From Gyrodactylus bullatarudis (lineage: Eukaryota; Platyhelminthes; Monogenea; Gyrodactylidea; Gyrodactylidae): 64,000 bases of DNA. A program made the translations under genes and the position numbers. The stretch covers positions 1 to 64,000 of the forward strand of contig SSNU01000201.1 of NCBI GenBank assembly GCA_012064415.1, in the 5' to 3' direction. The notes beneath the pieces were generated by a model, which was given only the letters and a program-made list of their open reading frames with translations, searched no databases and was not told the origin of the DNA. Position 1 is the first letter of the stretch. The number at the start of each line of letters is the position of its first letter. Positions 55,445 through 64,000 of this stretch are shown one piece after another.

Positions 55445-55997
55445 TCAAACTAGGGTCACACCTTTTCTCGATGAATAAATTTCTTCAGTGTTGATATCAT
55501 GGTTAATTTGAGTTATAACACAACATGTACAAAAGGTAGCCAAGCAGCAGTCATCTAACATGCTTCCCTTGAGAATATTTGATAAAAATTTAATTTTAAA
55601 GTACCTGCTATTAATAATTATAATAGTTATCCTATTTTGGTAATTGAAACGGATAAGTTTATTAAAACTTGTAGTCTACATTGTAGACTCTATACGTCCT
55701 TAAAGTCCTCAAATTCTTCAACTCACTTGAATATTATATTTCGCTCTATATCTTGAACGTAATGCAAACATTGAAGGTTGTCCAAGTATTGAAACGAGAG
55801 CAGATTCACCAGCTTTGCTATGGATGTAGCATGAAGAACAAGGTGTACAAAAAAATGCAGTGCAACCTAAAAATATTTTTGTAAAATTATTTCCTACATA
55901 TCAATGGATCATTAAAACAATCACAAAGTGTTCCATGCCAAGTACGAATTTCCTTTGGTGGCTCTGTCGCGCAAGGTTGTTTTGTAACTGTTTCCAT
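55445..55997 (-). CDS. PLAC8 (cornifelin) family Cys-rich protein
   Basis: Three exons: 55997-55898, 55866-55727 and 55567-55445 (introns 31 and 159 bp), 120 aa. Features of the family in order: TWHGTLCDCFNDPLICCTAF, FCTPCSSCYIHSKAGES, FALRSRYRAKYNIQGSMLDD and CCLATFCTCCVITQINHDIN. These Cys clusters (CC...FCTPC; DDCC...FCTCC) and the R-x-RYNIQG-S-x-DD core define PLAC8 proteins. Family members associate with membranes and act in cell-size, metal or stress control, depending on species. The role here is unknown. The only long frames are short exons, so simple ORF scans miss it. All splice sites are GT-AG. Confidence 0.88.
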
Positions 55998-55999
55998 TT

Positions 56000-56529
56000 T
56001 ATAAAATGACAATTTTCACTAATTTCTATATCATAAGCACAATGTAACAGAATATCATTCTTGAATTGCTTATCCAATCCAAGTCAAATTTTGCTGAATT
56101 CTTATTTGACCTAAGCAAAAATTATTCGAATACATTCATGTCTAAATTAGACAGTCCAATACACATTTTTTGTAACGAAAAGGTTTTATTTGATTTATTT
56201 AGAAGTGAAAAAATAAATCTTGAAATTAATAAATAGTAGTTTTAAAAATATAGTGATAGTCTGGGATTCTTTCAAAAAGGAAATTCGCAATCTGTTTTGT
56301 GGATTGATACCTGAAAGAGTTGAGCTTAATCCGGTAGTTCAATCTGACTGAGGTTGTAGTCCTTGTTAGGGTCGCGTATTAGTGTTATTAGAAGTTTGAT
56401 AGGGAGATCTAGACTGGTAGATATAGTTTGGTGATGGCTGCAGTACATCAGAGCCTAATAGGGGTAAGATTAGTCATATGAAGTATGATTTATTGAAAAA
56501 AAAAATTTAGAGATTGACTACTGTGGACT
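56000..56529. other. No recognised gene (56.0-56.5 kb)
   Basis: AT-rich upstream region of the PLAC8 gene and non-coding flank of the non-LTR fragment. Confidence 0.3.
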
Positions 56530-57005
56530 TTCCTTAGTAGATTAGGTCATGGGGAAGGATCAATATTTTTGATGTTGACTTGTTCATTGAGGAAATGAGA
56601 GATGACACTGTCAATGGGTTGGTAATCAGATCGAACTGTTGATTTCTTGGTTTTCGGAATTGGCATGATTTTTATAGTTCTGAGGGTACATGGTTGAGGA
56701 AAATAAGTTCGTTGAGGAGAGTTATAAACTTTGACTATAACGTTGTTCGTTTGCTACCAGACTATGTTGTCTTGTGGCTTGTATTGAATCAATACTATTG
56801 AGCTATCTGTAGAAAAAGAAAGGGGAGAGAAAGGTGTAGTATTCCTTAAAGAATAAGTATTATAAAAATTATAGTGATTGTTAAAGTAATCAGAATTATT
56901 AGGATAATAACTCTGATACAGGTAAAAGTCCCGTAAAGTGAGAAGAGATGAAATAAAATCCCAGTGTTCCCCTGTTATATAGGGCAAATTTAGCTCTTCT
57001 CTCAT
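56530..57005 (-). pseudogene. Non-LTR RT fragment (weak)
   Basis: The minus strand frame 57005-56754 continues past a stop into PQRTYFPQPCTLRTIKIMPI / PKTKKSTVRSDYQPI. This matches the pre-RT block W..a.iiPIPK......s.yRPI of non-LTR retrotransposons. The catalytic motifs are absent. Confidence 0.55.
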
Positions 57006-57009
57006 TCGT

Positions 57010-58340
57010 TAAATGCATGGACCAATAGAGTCGAGGAAAGCTCATGGGGAAACTTACAAGTTATTTTTCATCATGAATTAGCAGCAGATCAATTTAATAG
57101 AACACAATGATTAATTTTCAATTTTAAATAGACAGACATATAGACCTTATTTTTCTCTATATTCTGATATAATTTTTTTTCTTAAATTACGCCAAACAAA
57201 AAACTTGTTTGTTTTACATGATGTAGTTTTAAAAAAAGAACACCATCAGAAAGCTTATGGAAAATTAATTCACCTCACAAATTTTCAATGTTCTAATCAT
57301 CATGCTAAAAATTATATAGAGTTTTGAAAATGTTTTGGATTTAGAAATTAAAAATTCAATCTCAAAATCTCACTCTAAAAAATATTCATGATTCATTCTT
57401 TCACAATGTGTAGTGTAAACTTTAGTATTGGAAGTGACGCCTCTCCCCCACCTATACGTTGTCATGCATTAGGTGTAGAAAGGGAAAATTTATGATACAC
57501 ACAATCACACAATATGGTATGGGGTCCTCTCATTCAGATCTCATCCACTCTTTCATGTATTTGGAAGGGAAAGAAATGAGTTACCGATGTTCACCCTACC
57601 ATATTTCAGTATCAGGAATACACAGTATATTTTAAAGTCTATTCTATATTCGAGAGTGTTCGATCAACAATATATTTGTTTGTGAATCGTCAAGAATTTA
57701 TCCGACAGCAACTATACAGATGTACCCTCATGTTCCCTCGAATCATTGGTGTTTTATTTTCAAAGAAATTGGACAAAGATCATCGAGTGCCCAGTATTTC
57801 TCTGTCTGATTTAGTTCCTAGATTTCCCATTAGAGTTACAGATATTATAGACTATTTACTTAGTTACAATTTGTCATCGAATGAGATTTCAATCAATCAG
57901 ACACAGGAACGAATTTTTTAAGTTCTAGTTAACATAAGTGTAAAGTAGAACTTATGAATTGTTCAATAAATTTCATTTCATTTCAAGTGTCAATTTGAAA
58001 ATTTTGAAGAATTGGCGCGATCATATTTTGGTAGATTGGATCCGAAAAGTCCACTTTCCAATTTACGAGAATTTTTGCTATAGATTTCTACGATTTTTCA
58101 AAGTAAAAGTGAGTTCTAACAACTTTCATACTCATCTGATATATTAATTTATTTTTAACTCCAAAAATTAGTCCACTACTCCCTACATGCAAGTACCTGA
58201 AAGGTTTCAACTTATCACACTTTACAATGATGGTGTGGATCCCAAATTCCTATCTGATGCCTTCAACTGTTCACTTAGTAAGTTTATGTCACCAAAACTC
58301 TTACAATTTAACGAATTCGTAATGTTTTCTTATTTTTAGC
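57010..58340. other. Non-coding or decayed upstream part of the pogo/Tigger copy
   Basis: Short frames at 57676-57921 and about 57985-58110 (CQFENFEELARSYFGRLDPK) may be decayed upstream exons of the following transposase. No HTH domain could be assigned. Confidence 0.35.
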
Positions 58341-58342
58341 CG

Positions 58343-59099
58343 TGTGGTGACAAGCTGGATGCACCACTAGACAAGATCAATGAATTTCGTCAAAATTCGG
58401 ATACAATAATGGAAGGGTATTTGCCTAAACAATGTTGGAATTTTGATGAAGCCGGGTGGTATGTTTACAATTACTATTCAAGAGTCATTGCAAAGAAGTG
58501 TTCGAAAGTTTTTGATAGGAAGAAATCTAAAGTTCGTTTGACACTCTGCGTAGCTGTTAGTGCAACTGGCGAAAAGAAAAAGCTTTGGATTATCGGTAAA
58601 ACCAAGAAACCTCGTTGTTTCAAAGACAGACCAGATATTTTAAGAAAAATTAAATATTCCAGCAACAAGTCATCGTGGATGACGAAAGAAGATTTCAAAA
58701 AGTATCTCATGGCTTGGGATCGCACTCTTGGCAGAAATAGAAGATTAGTCGACAGAAAAATTCTTCTGTTCGTGGATCAATGCAGCGCTCATTTTAAACA
58801 TTGTAAAGAAGACCTGCAACAATCTTTGAGAAATATCAAGGTATGTATTAAACGGATTTCTGTTTTTTCTTTCCACTAAATTTTTTTCTATAGATAGTTT
58901 TTCTGCCTGAAAATTCAACCTCAGTTCTGCAACCAATCGATGCAGGAATTATCCGAAAGTTTAAAGCTAGCTATAACAAGAAGTTACAAGAGTTAAGATC
59001 TGGAAGAGGCATGTATTTAAACAATTTGGCAAGCATTATGACTTTAGCAGATTGTATCGATATTGCTGTCAACATTTGGGATTCAATTGGAATTGTAAT
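58343..59099 (+). CDS. pogo/Tigger-type DDE transposase (partial, spliced)
   Basis: Begins after an acceptor (ttatttttag, about 58340) with CGDKLDAPLDKINEFRQNSD, TIMEGYLPKQCWNFDEAGWYV (first Asp). Then come KVRLTLCVAVSATGEKKKLW, IIGKTKKPRCFKD, SSWMTKEDFKKYLMAWDRTL and KILLFVDQCSAHFKHCKEDL (second Asp). A 53-bp intron (about 58841-58893) leads to IVFLPENSTSVLQPIDAGII (third Asp) and RKFKASYNKKLQELR, to a stop at 59099. This is the DDE_1 superfamily that also gave rise to CENP-B and Jerky. All three Asps are intact, but no N-terminal HTH or terminal repeats were found. It is either a decaying transposon or, less likely, a host-adopted gene. Confidence 0.75.
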
Positions 59100-59104
59100 A
59101 TAAT

Positions 59105-60405
59105 TCACCACTTGAAGGAAATTAAATTTAACACTAGAATAAAAAACATTTAGATTACCCTGATAAAAATAGTTTGGACTCACATAATATTTCGAATACA
59201 TGTTGTATTCTTAAGATACTTAAACCTTGTGTGCGAACAACGTTATAGCCAATCTATGCCGAACAGCTCCCTGAAGAACTACTTGGTTCAAAATATGAAC
59301 TTGTTCAAGAATGACATCGCAAGTGATTCAACTGGGTTATAATGGAAATCTTTTATGTTTTTAGATTTTGATTCAAAGAGGATTTTAATGATTAGGTCAA
59401 GAGTGATTGTTCTCAATTTAAAGTGTAGATGTAATTATGAAATCTTGACTAAATAAATAAATTTCATCAATCCTGTGGAATCCATAACAATTAGCCGATG
59501 GCGTATAAAATAAAAATAATAAGGTAAAAATAATTTAAGCTAGAAAATTAAAACAAATTGTGAATCTCTTGTAATACTCTTCCTCAGATTGATTTTAATA
59601 AAGCTTCCAAAAATAAATCTCCAATATAATTATTAATTTTAATAATCAGAAATCGCGAATCGTGAGAACTATTTTTTAAATTAAATATATTTTAATTTCC
59701 GTATTAGATAAATTGAATACACAAAAAGTTTTAGATGTAGTCATAATTTATAAACTTAAATAGGGTCGGATACCTCTGCGAGTTTCTGGTGTCGTAAGTT
59801 GAGCTATCTTACAGTTTAATGTATGATTTGTAGAGAATTAGGAGGCTTGATAATCTCCTGAGCCAGATAGGATGTAAGAAAGACAGCTGGAGGTATTGAT
59901 AGGACCATAACACGAGTTAAGGTAAATAAATATTTATTGTCAAATTATGTCATGAACAAAAGAAAAGTATTTAAAAAAGATATTTATACAAATCTTTTTT
60001 GGTAAATGCAATATCTTTTCGTGAGATTTCATTAAATAGAGATGGGAGTCTATCAAAAAAGTATAAATATTTAAAAGCATTATTTATACTATAAATTATA
60101 GATCTTCTTAGTTTAACATAGTTATTTCTCAAGGCTCTCTGATTTAGTTTGGCATTCCAAAGAGTTCAAATATTGTTCTTTACTCGTTTCCGACATCTGT
60201 AATTATAATTTTTAATCATAAATCGTGAATAGTGAGAAATATTTTGAAATTTAAAATAATTTTATTTCCGTCCTAAATAATATAAAAGTTGAATAAACTT
60301 TTTTCGGAGTAGAGATTTTTTGTTTTCTAAAAATGTATGTTTTCATCTATTAAACGAGATAGTTTTTGAAAAGATCCTGGTTTTCAGAGACTAAAAAATT
60401 TACCA
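59105..60405. other. No clear gene; possible non-LTR 3' end near 59.95-60.19 kb
   Basis: Minus-strand stretch LWNAKLNQRALRNNYVKLRR, SIIYSINNAFKYLYFFDRLP, SLFNEISRKDIAFTKKDLYK resembles the C-terminal tail of Jockey/CR1-like ORF2 (RN..V..WN.LP...V.A.S...FK..L). Without RT motifs the call is weak. Confidence 0.35.
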
Positions 60406-60410
60406 ATTAA

Positions 60411-60572
60411 AATATTAACAAAAGAGTTATATTTTATAGAGATATGCAGTACATTTCGCCAGGTAATTGTAAGAATTTTTATTAAATATTGAACCAGTAA
60501 TTGAGACTGACGAGACCTGGCGAAATGTACAATGTACATTTCTCTATAAAATATAATTCTTTTGTTAATATT
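60411..60572. mobile_element. Palindromic element with hammerhead (truncated left arm)
   Basis: The outer arms 60411-60464 and 60515-60572 are inverted repeats (TTAACAAAAGAGTTATATTT and AAATATAATTCTTTTGTTAA, then TTTCGCCAGGT and ACCTGGCGAAA). The right arm holds a full hammerhead. The left arm lost the inner part of its copy. Related in plan to 39923-40183. Confidence 0.7.
60503..60544 (+). ncRNA. Hammerhead ribozyme candidate E
   Basis: GAGA (60503-60506), CTGACGA (60507-60513), GACCTGGC (60514-60521), GAAA (60522-60525), a 6-bp helix III (AUGUAC/GUACAU, AAU loop), U60540 at the cleavage site, and UCUC (60541-60544) pairing with GAGA. CCAG at about 60493 can pair with CTGG of the 8-nt loop. 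Confidence 0.82.
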
Positions 60573-60976
60573 TTTGTTGATGAATATTTCCAGTTATCCG
60601 TACTTATATGAAAATGTACGTTTATTTTTATCTAATAATAAAAAGTTTATGGCTATGGGCCAAAATTATCATTCAAAGATAGTTAATATTATTTTTACAT
60701 TCAATCATATTTGATTTCAATTCATAGACTTTTGAAGTATTCACAGTTAAAATTAGTAATCAGATCCACCAGGTAGATATTCGGGTTGATTTTCAATTCA
60801 GAAACGCAGATATTTTCATTTAAATTAATTATGTAGTTACTTACAAGTAGATTCAAGAATTCAATAATAAGAGTAAACAAGATATTTTAATAAGGAAATA
60901 TAAAGAAATCTGTTGTATATATGCGTATTTCAGGTAGTTGAGGATATAACAGAATCTTTATTTAAAATAATTAAAA

Positions 60977-61213
60977 ATGAATATCTTTAATTACCTTGAA
61001 AGTGGCTGCAAGTTCTTCTTTTTAGTCTTCCGGCAGAATAGATACGAGTCGACCCGACCACAAAAAATTAAGATCAGTCAGCTCAAAATTACTCGCCAAT
61101 CTCATAAAACTAGTCGTGTAGAGATAATTCACCCAACTAGAATTACCCACAAGGTGCTAAGCACATGGTTAAATTTAATCCCTTGCATGAGATTATTGCT
61201 GAAACATGTGTAA
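60977..61213 (+). other. Unassigned 78-codon open frame
   Basis: MNIFNYLESGCKFFFLVFRQ ... STWLNLIPCMRLLLKHV. A basic, AT-poor stretch (CGAGTCGACCCGACCA) sits inside otherwise AT-rich DNA, which could mean coding or imported sequence. No family recognised. It may be one exon of a gene. Confidence 0.25.
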
Positions 61214-61516
61214 AGGAGATGGACAAAGTTAAAGTAACTTGATAAACTTTTAGTTGTAATGATTATTTTTTTAGATTTTATGATGACAAATTTATTTCTT
61301 CCGCTTTTTGTTAATTTGAACTAGGAAGTCGAATTATAAATGGATGAGAAAACGAAAAATTCTCCTAGTTTTATCATATCACTTGAGTTTTCATACCTAC
61401 TAAATTGAACTTTTATTATTTTTTACGATGTTTTTTTAATCCGAGGTTAAATAAATAATTTATTTTTAGCTACACAAGGAAAAACTTATTTATGTAATTT
61501 TTTTATCATCAACGAA

Positions 61517-62017
61517 ATGGGAAGTTACTTTAGTGCACCAAGTCTCCATGTTCCAGAAAAGGTTATTATCGAGGATGTTATAAATATTCCATCGAATAAT
61601 ACAAGATATTTTAACAGCTATTCAAATCCCTATGACCAACATAGACGTAATCCGTATGAATATCAAAGTTTTCATCGGAAATCCTACTCCTATCATCAGC
61701 CAATGAAAGATCAATTTAATCGCAACAATCATCTCGTTCAAAAATCAAGTAGGAATTATTATCAGAATAGAAATACTCGGAGATATCGTCATAGATCACA
61801 TCGAAAGCATTATGATGGACGTTCGATAACTCTCTATTCAAAGGCTTATCCACACTATGACTTGGATATTTTCGGGAATGTTCTGTTAACTGATGGTAAT
61901 TCGTTCTACTATGATATGGGATATACAATTGTGCCTATAAAAACATTTGGATATCAGTATTACATGGATGTACCTGATGACTGTAGATTGCCAAGAAATT
62001 GGGAATTTTTACATTAA
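61517..62017 (+). CDS. Orphan Tyr/Arg/His/Asn-rich protein, N-myristoylation signal
   Basis: Single-exon frame of 166 aa. It starts MGSYFSAPSL: Gly2 with Ser6 fits the N-myristoylation consensus, predicting membrane tethering. Residues 30-105 are low complexity (NPYDQHRRNPYEYQSFHRKS; NRNTRRYRHRSHRKHYDGRS). The C-terminal third (SKAYPHYDLDIFGNVLLTDG; VPIKTFGYQYYMDVPDDCRL) looks more globular. The ATG follows an AT-rich leader, and AATAAAATAA sits about 80 bp after the stop as a polyadenylation signal. No homologous family is known to me. Lineage-specific gene is the best reading. Confidence 0.6.
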   Translation: MGSYFSAPSLHVPEKVIIEDVINIPSNNTRYFNSYSNPYDQHRRNPYEYQSFHRKSYSYHQPMKDQFNRNNHLVQKSSRNYYQNRNTRRYRHRSHRKHYDGRSITLYSKAYPHYDLDIFGNVLLTDGNSFYYDMGYTIVPIKTFGYQYYMDVPDDCRLPRNWEFLH

Positions 62018-62204
62018 AATTTTGTAGAACTACTTTCGAATTTTTGAACAATTTTCTATTTTTATATTTGAAATCAATATCATCAATTTTGTATTGAAAT
62101 AAAATAATCATTTCATCTATAATAAAAACAAAAGATTTTTTTTAATTTAATGAAGAATGCTTTCAAAGACACTCAAGCCACTTCTGATAGCATTTGTCAT
62201 CAAT

Positions 62205-62459
62205 TTTACAGTAAAAAAATATTTCTATTGAAACATCTTATTTTTATTGAAACACGAATATTTACCCCCTAATTAAGTATTATTTATCTCGACCTATCTA
62301 AATGTATAGAAATCACTTGCTGCATTCTGATTGGTCGAGATAATATTTAATATATATTTTATATTTTATATATTTAATATATATATTTAATATTTAGGGG
62401 CTAAACATTCGCGTTTCAATAAAAATAAGATGTTTCAATAAAAATATTTTTACTGTAAA
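62205..62459. mobile_element. MITE with ~65-bp terminal inverted repeats
   Basis: TTTACAGTAAAAA...ATTGAAACATCTTATTTTTA TTGAAACACGAATATTTA at the left is repeated inverted at the right, ending TTTTACTGTAAA. The centre holds ATTGGTC and a long alternating TA/TTTA tract. No coding sequence. Confidence 0.8.
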
Positions 62460-62503
62460 TGAAAGTGTAGCTAATTGCACTCACAATTTAAGTATTAAGC
62501 TAG

Positions 62504-63217
62504 TTGACATGAAGATGAGAATTTACTATTTTTACAAAAAACTCGTTATTTTTCTCTGGATTGAGAGAAAAAAATAATTTTTTTTGAATTCTAAAACGGA
62601 ATGAGCTTATATATATATATATTGGGGATATTCGAAAAAATTCCGAAAAAAATTCCATCTGACCAAAATTAGGCCGTTTTTCGAATTCCAAAAATGCACC
62701 AAATTTCCACTTTTTCAACATTTGAACTAAAATTTTTGTCGATTCCGATGATTCGAAGCAGTTCACTGATGATATTTGAGATAAACATTGAACGAAGAGA
62801 TAGCGATGAATTTACTGTTCCCGAGAAAAAGTTCAACTTCCAGATTTAGGATAATTTGCCTTCGTGATAATCGGAAAAATCAAATGGTTCGATTTCCTAC
62901 AGTAATGACAAATTTCAATGAATTTCTGCAGGTGAATTGGAATTCTTCGTTCAATTTTGATCCCAAATATCTGCATTTAACTGCTTCGAATCATCGGAAT
63001 CGATAAAAAATTTTAAGTTCAAAGGTTGAAAAAGTGGAAATTTGGTGCATTTTTGGAATTCGAAAACGGCCTAATTTTGGTAAGATTGAATTTTTCGAAT
63101 ATCTCCATCTTATTAGCTCATTCCATTTAAGAATTCAAAAAAATTGTTTTTTCTGTGAATCCAGAGAAAAATAACGAGTTTTTTTGTAAAAATAGTAAAT
63201 TCTCATCTTCATGTCAA
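62504..63217. mobile_element. Foldback element with ~290-bp arms
   Basis: Left arm 62504-62798 and right arm 62943-63217 are inverted repeats. Shared blocks are TTGACATGAAGATGAGAATTT, AACTCGTTATTTTTCTCTGG, GGCCGTTTTCGAATTC, CATTTTTGGAATTCGAAAAC and CGATGATTCGAAGCAGTT. About 140 bp separates them. No transposase, so non-autonomous. Confidence 0.8.
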
Positions 63218-63451
63218 TTAGGTTTAGATAATAATTTATCAAAGACTTTTTTCAATATTTCAACTACACTTTTATTACGAGAAAAAATATTTGAAAAAAT
63301 TTGGCGTGCGCATAGCTAGAATAATTCTCTTACATTTAGCTCAGAATAAAGATTTATCAGAATTTTTGTAAATCCATTTTATGCAATACCTTAACAAGTT
63401 GTATCCGATTCAGCAGAATTCAAATAGCTACATTTTGATACAAACTACCTA

Positions 63452-63724
63452 CAATCAGATGAGTGAAAAGAATAATACAAGAGGCTGACCTATGATAATA
63501 AAGTATAGATAATCAGAACAGAAAAGAGTTATAATTTTTCATCAGGTCTTAATTTAACTTCCTTCATGAAGTGAACATTGAGCAATGTTGGATTCAGCTT
63601 TTTGGCAAAAGAAGGAAGATAAATTAAAATCTGATGAAAAATTATAACTCTATTCTGATCTGATTATGAATACTTTATTATCATAGGTCAGCCTCTTGTA
63701 TTATTCTATTCTCTCATCTGATTG
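63452..63724. mobile_element. Foldback element, ~113-bp arms
   Basis: CAATCAGATGAGTG...AATACAAGAGGCTGACCTAT GATAATAAAGTAT at the left is repeated inverted at the right, ending ...CATCTGATTG. Arms about 63452-63565 and 63609-63724 enclose a 45-bp centre. No coding sequence. Confidence 0.8.
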
Positions 63725-63739
63725 GACAAAACTAATAGG

Positions 63740-63890
63740 TATGAGATCATGAAAGTATATAAATAGTATTTTGTTTTTGACAAACTTGTCGTACCACTGA
63801 AGAAGGCGTGTAAAGACAATCACCGTCGAAACGTTTGGATGACCATGGCTGAGAATTCTCATATTGACCTAAGTTTCAATAAATTTTATC
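63740..63890 (+). promoter_or_regulatory. Transposon 5'-end-like segment with TATA box
   Basis: TATATAAATAG (about 63758) is followed by CCACTGAAGAAGGCGTG and CCGTCGAAACGTTTGG. The latter phrase is common at the start of repeated elements in many animal genomes. Any gene it starts lies beyond the window. Confidence 0.4.
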
Positions 63891-64000
63891 AAATGTTTCT
63901 ATTTGAGTTAAAAGTCTCAGAGAGCCCCCCCCCCCAAAATAGTCCTAAATAAAAGAATTAATTCTAAAACTTGTTTTTTTCTGTAAATAATGAAAAAATG

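Noticed and set aside
62788..63006. 72-codon frame in the foldback element
   Set aside because: It lies across the inverted arm and centre of a non-coding foldback element, with an antisense mirror frame in the other arm.
63775..63835. Possible eighth hammerhead (CCACTGAAGAAGGCG ... GTCGAAACG)
   Set aside because: It has CTGAAGA and GAAA, but an extra A precedes the helix II-like stem, and no helix I or helix III pairing could be drawn.
1..64000. tRNA, rRNA and CRISPR features
   Set aside because: No B-box-like GGTTCGAATCC with matching arms, no rRNA-like conserved blocks and no regularly spaced identical repeats were seen by eye. A tRNAscan-SE or Rfam run would be needed to exclude them formally.

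Overview
This is a 64 kb AT-rich nuclear fragment from an animal. The evidence is spliceosomal introns, a Cdc7 kinase, a eukaryotic cysteinyl-tRNA synthetase, a PLAC8 protein, an intracellular-type serpin and a very broad set of metazoan transposons. Many introns are ultrashort: 22, 25, 27, 28, 30, 31, 32 and 32 bp, found by matching spliced products to known families or by restoring frame. The cysteinyl-tRNA synthetase gene has tiny 5' introns and introns of up to 5 kb in its 3' half. Such introns suggest a lineage like the dicyemid or orthonectid mesozoans, or possibly some flatworms. I cannot settle the lineage from sequence alone.

Layout: positions 1-33.6 kb are a transposon graveyard. 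It holds MULE, Penelope-like (PLE), Tc1/mariner, Helitron, non-LTR, hAT, piggyBac and psq/pogo-like remnants, a short-LTR retrotransposon with 5-bp target duplications, and two Ty3/gypsy copies. Each gypsy copy is split by a hAT element with a perfect 8-bp target duplication. A 725-base N gap lies at 30972-31696. Positions 33.7-56 kb form a compact gene island, in order: a small KEKE-rich nuclear-type protein (-), CDC7 (-), CARS (+, 13 kb, with an intact-looking mariner and a MULE in its introns), a serpin (-), an ankyrin/RMT2-type arginine methyltransferase (-), a 45-aa spliced ORF (+), GatA/QRSL1 (+), a PSI-like type I membrane protein (-) and a PLAC8 protein (-). Neighbouring genes are often only 25-240 bp apart. 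CDC7 and CARS share a 99-bp divergent promoter region. Positions 56-64 kb return to repeats: a non-LTR remnant, a pogo/Tigger transposase, inverted-repeat elements and one possible orphan gene encoding an MGSYFS... protein.

The most notable signal is a family of hammerhead ribozymes at seven sites in five sequence versions, several next to PLE ends. All share CTGANGA, an 8-nt segment G(N6)Y where helix II would normally be, then GAAA. Helix I changes sequence between copies but stays fully paired (AAGA/UCUU, GAGG/CCUC, CACA/UGUG, UAAGU/ACUUA, GAGA/UCUC). The 8-nt loop is also complementary to a segment just upstream of helix I in every version, which suggests a conserved loop-loop pseudoknot. 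Two of the loci are palindromic elements that carry the motif in inverted arms.

Functional links: the CARS and GatA genes serve translation, with GatA acting in mitochondria. CARS probably makes both mitochondrial and cytosolic enzyme, because a 22-bp intron removal creates a second in-frame ATG downstream of an arginine-rich presequence-like N-terminus. No tRNA, rRNA or CRISPR feature was found.
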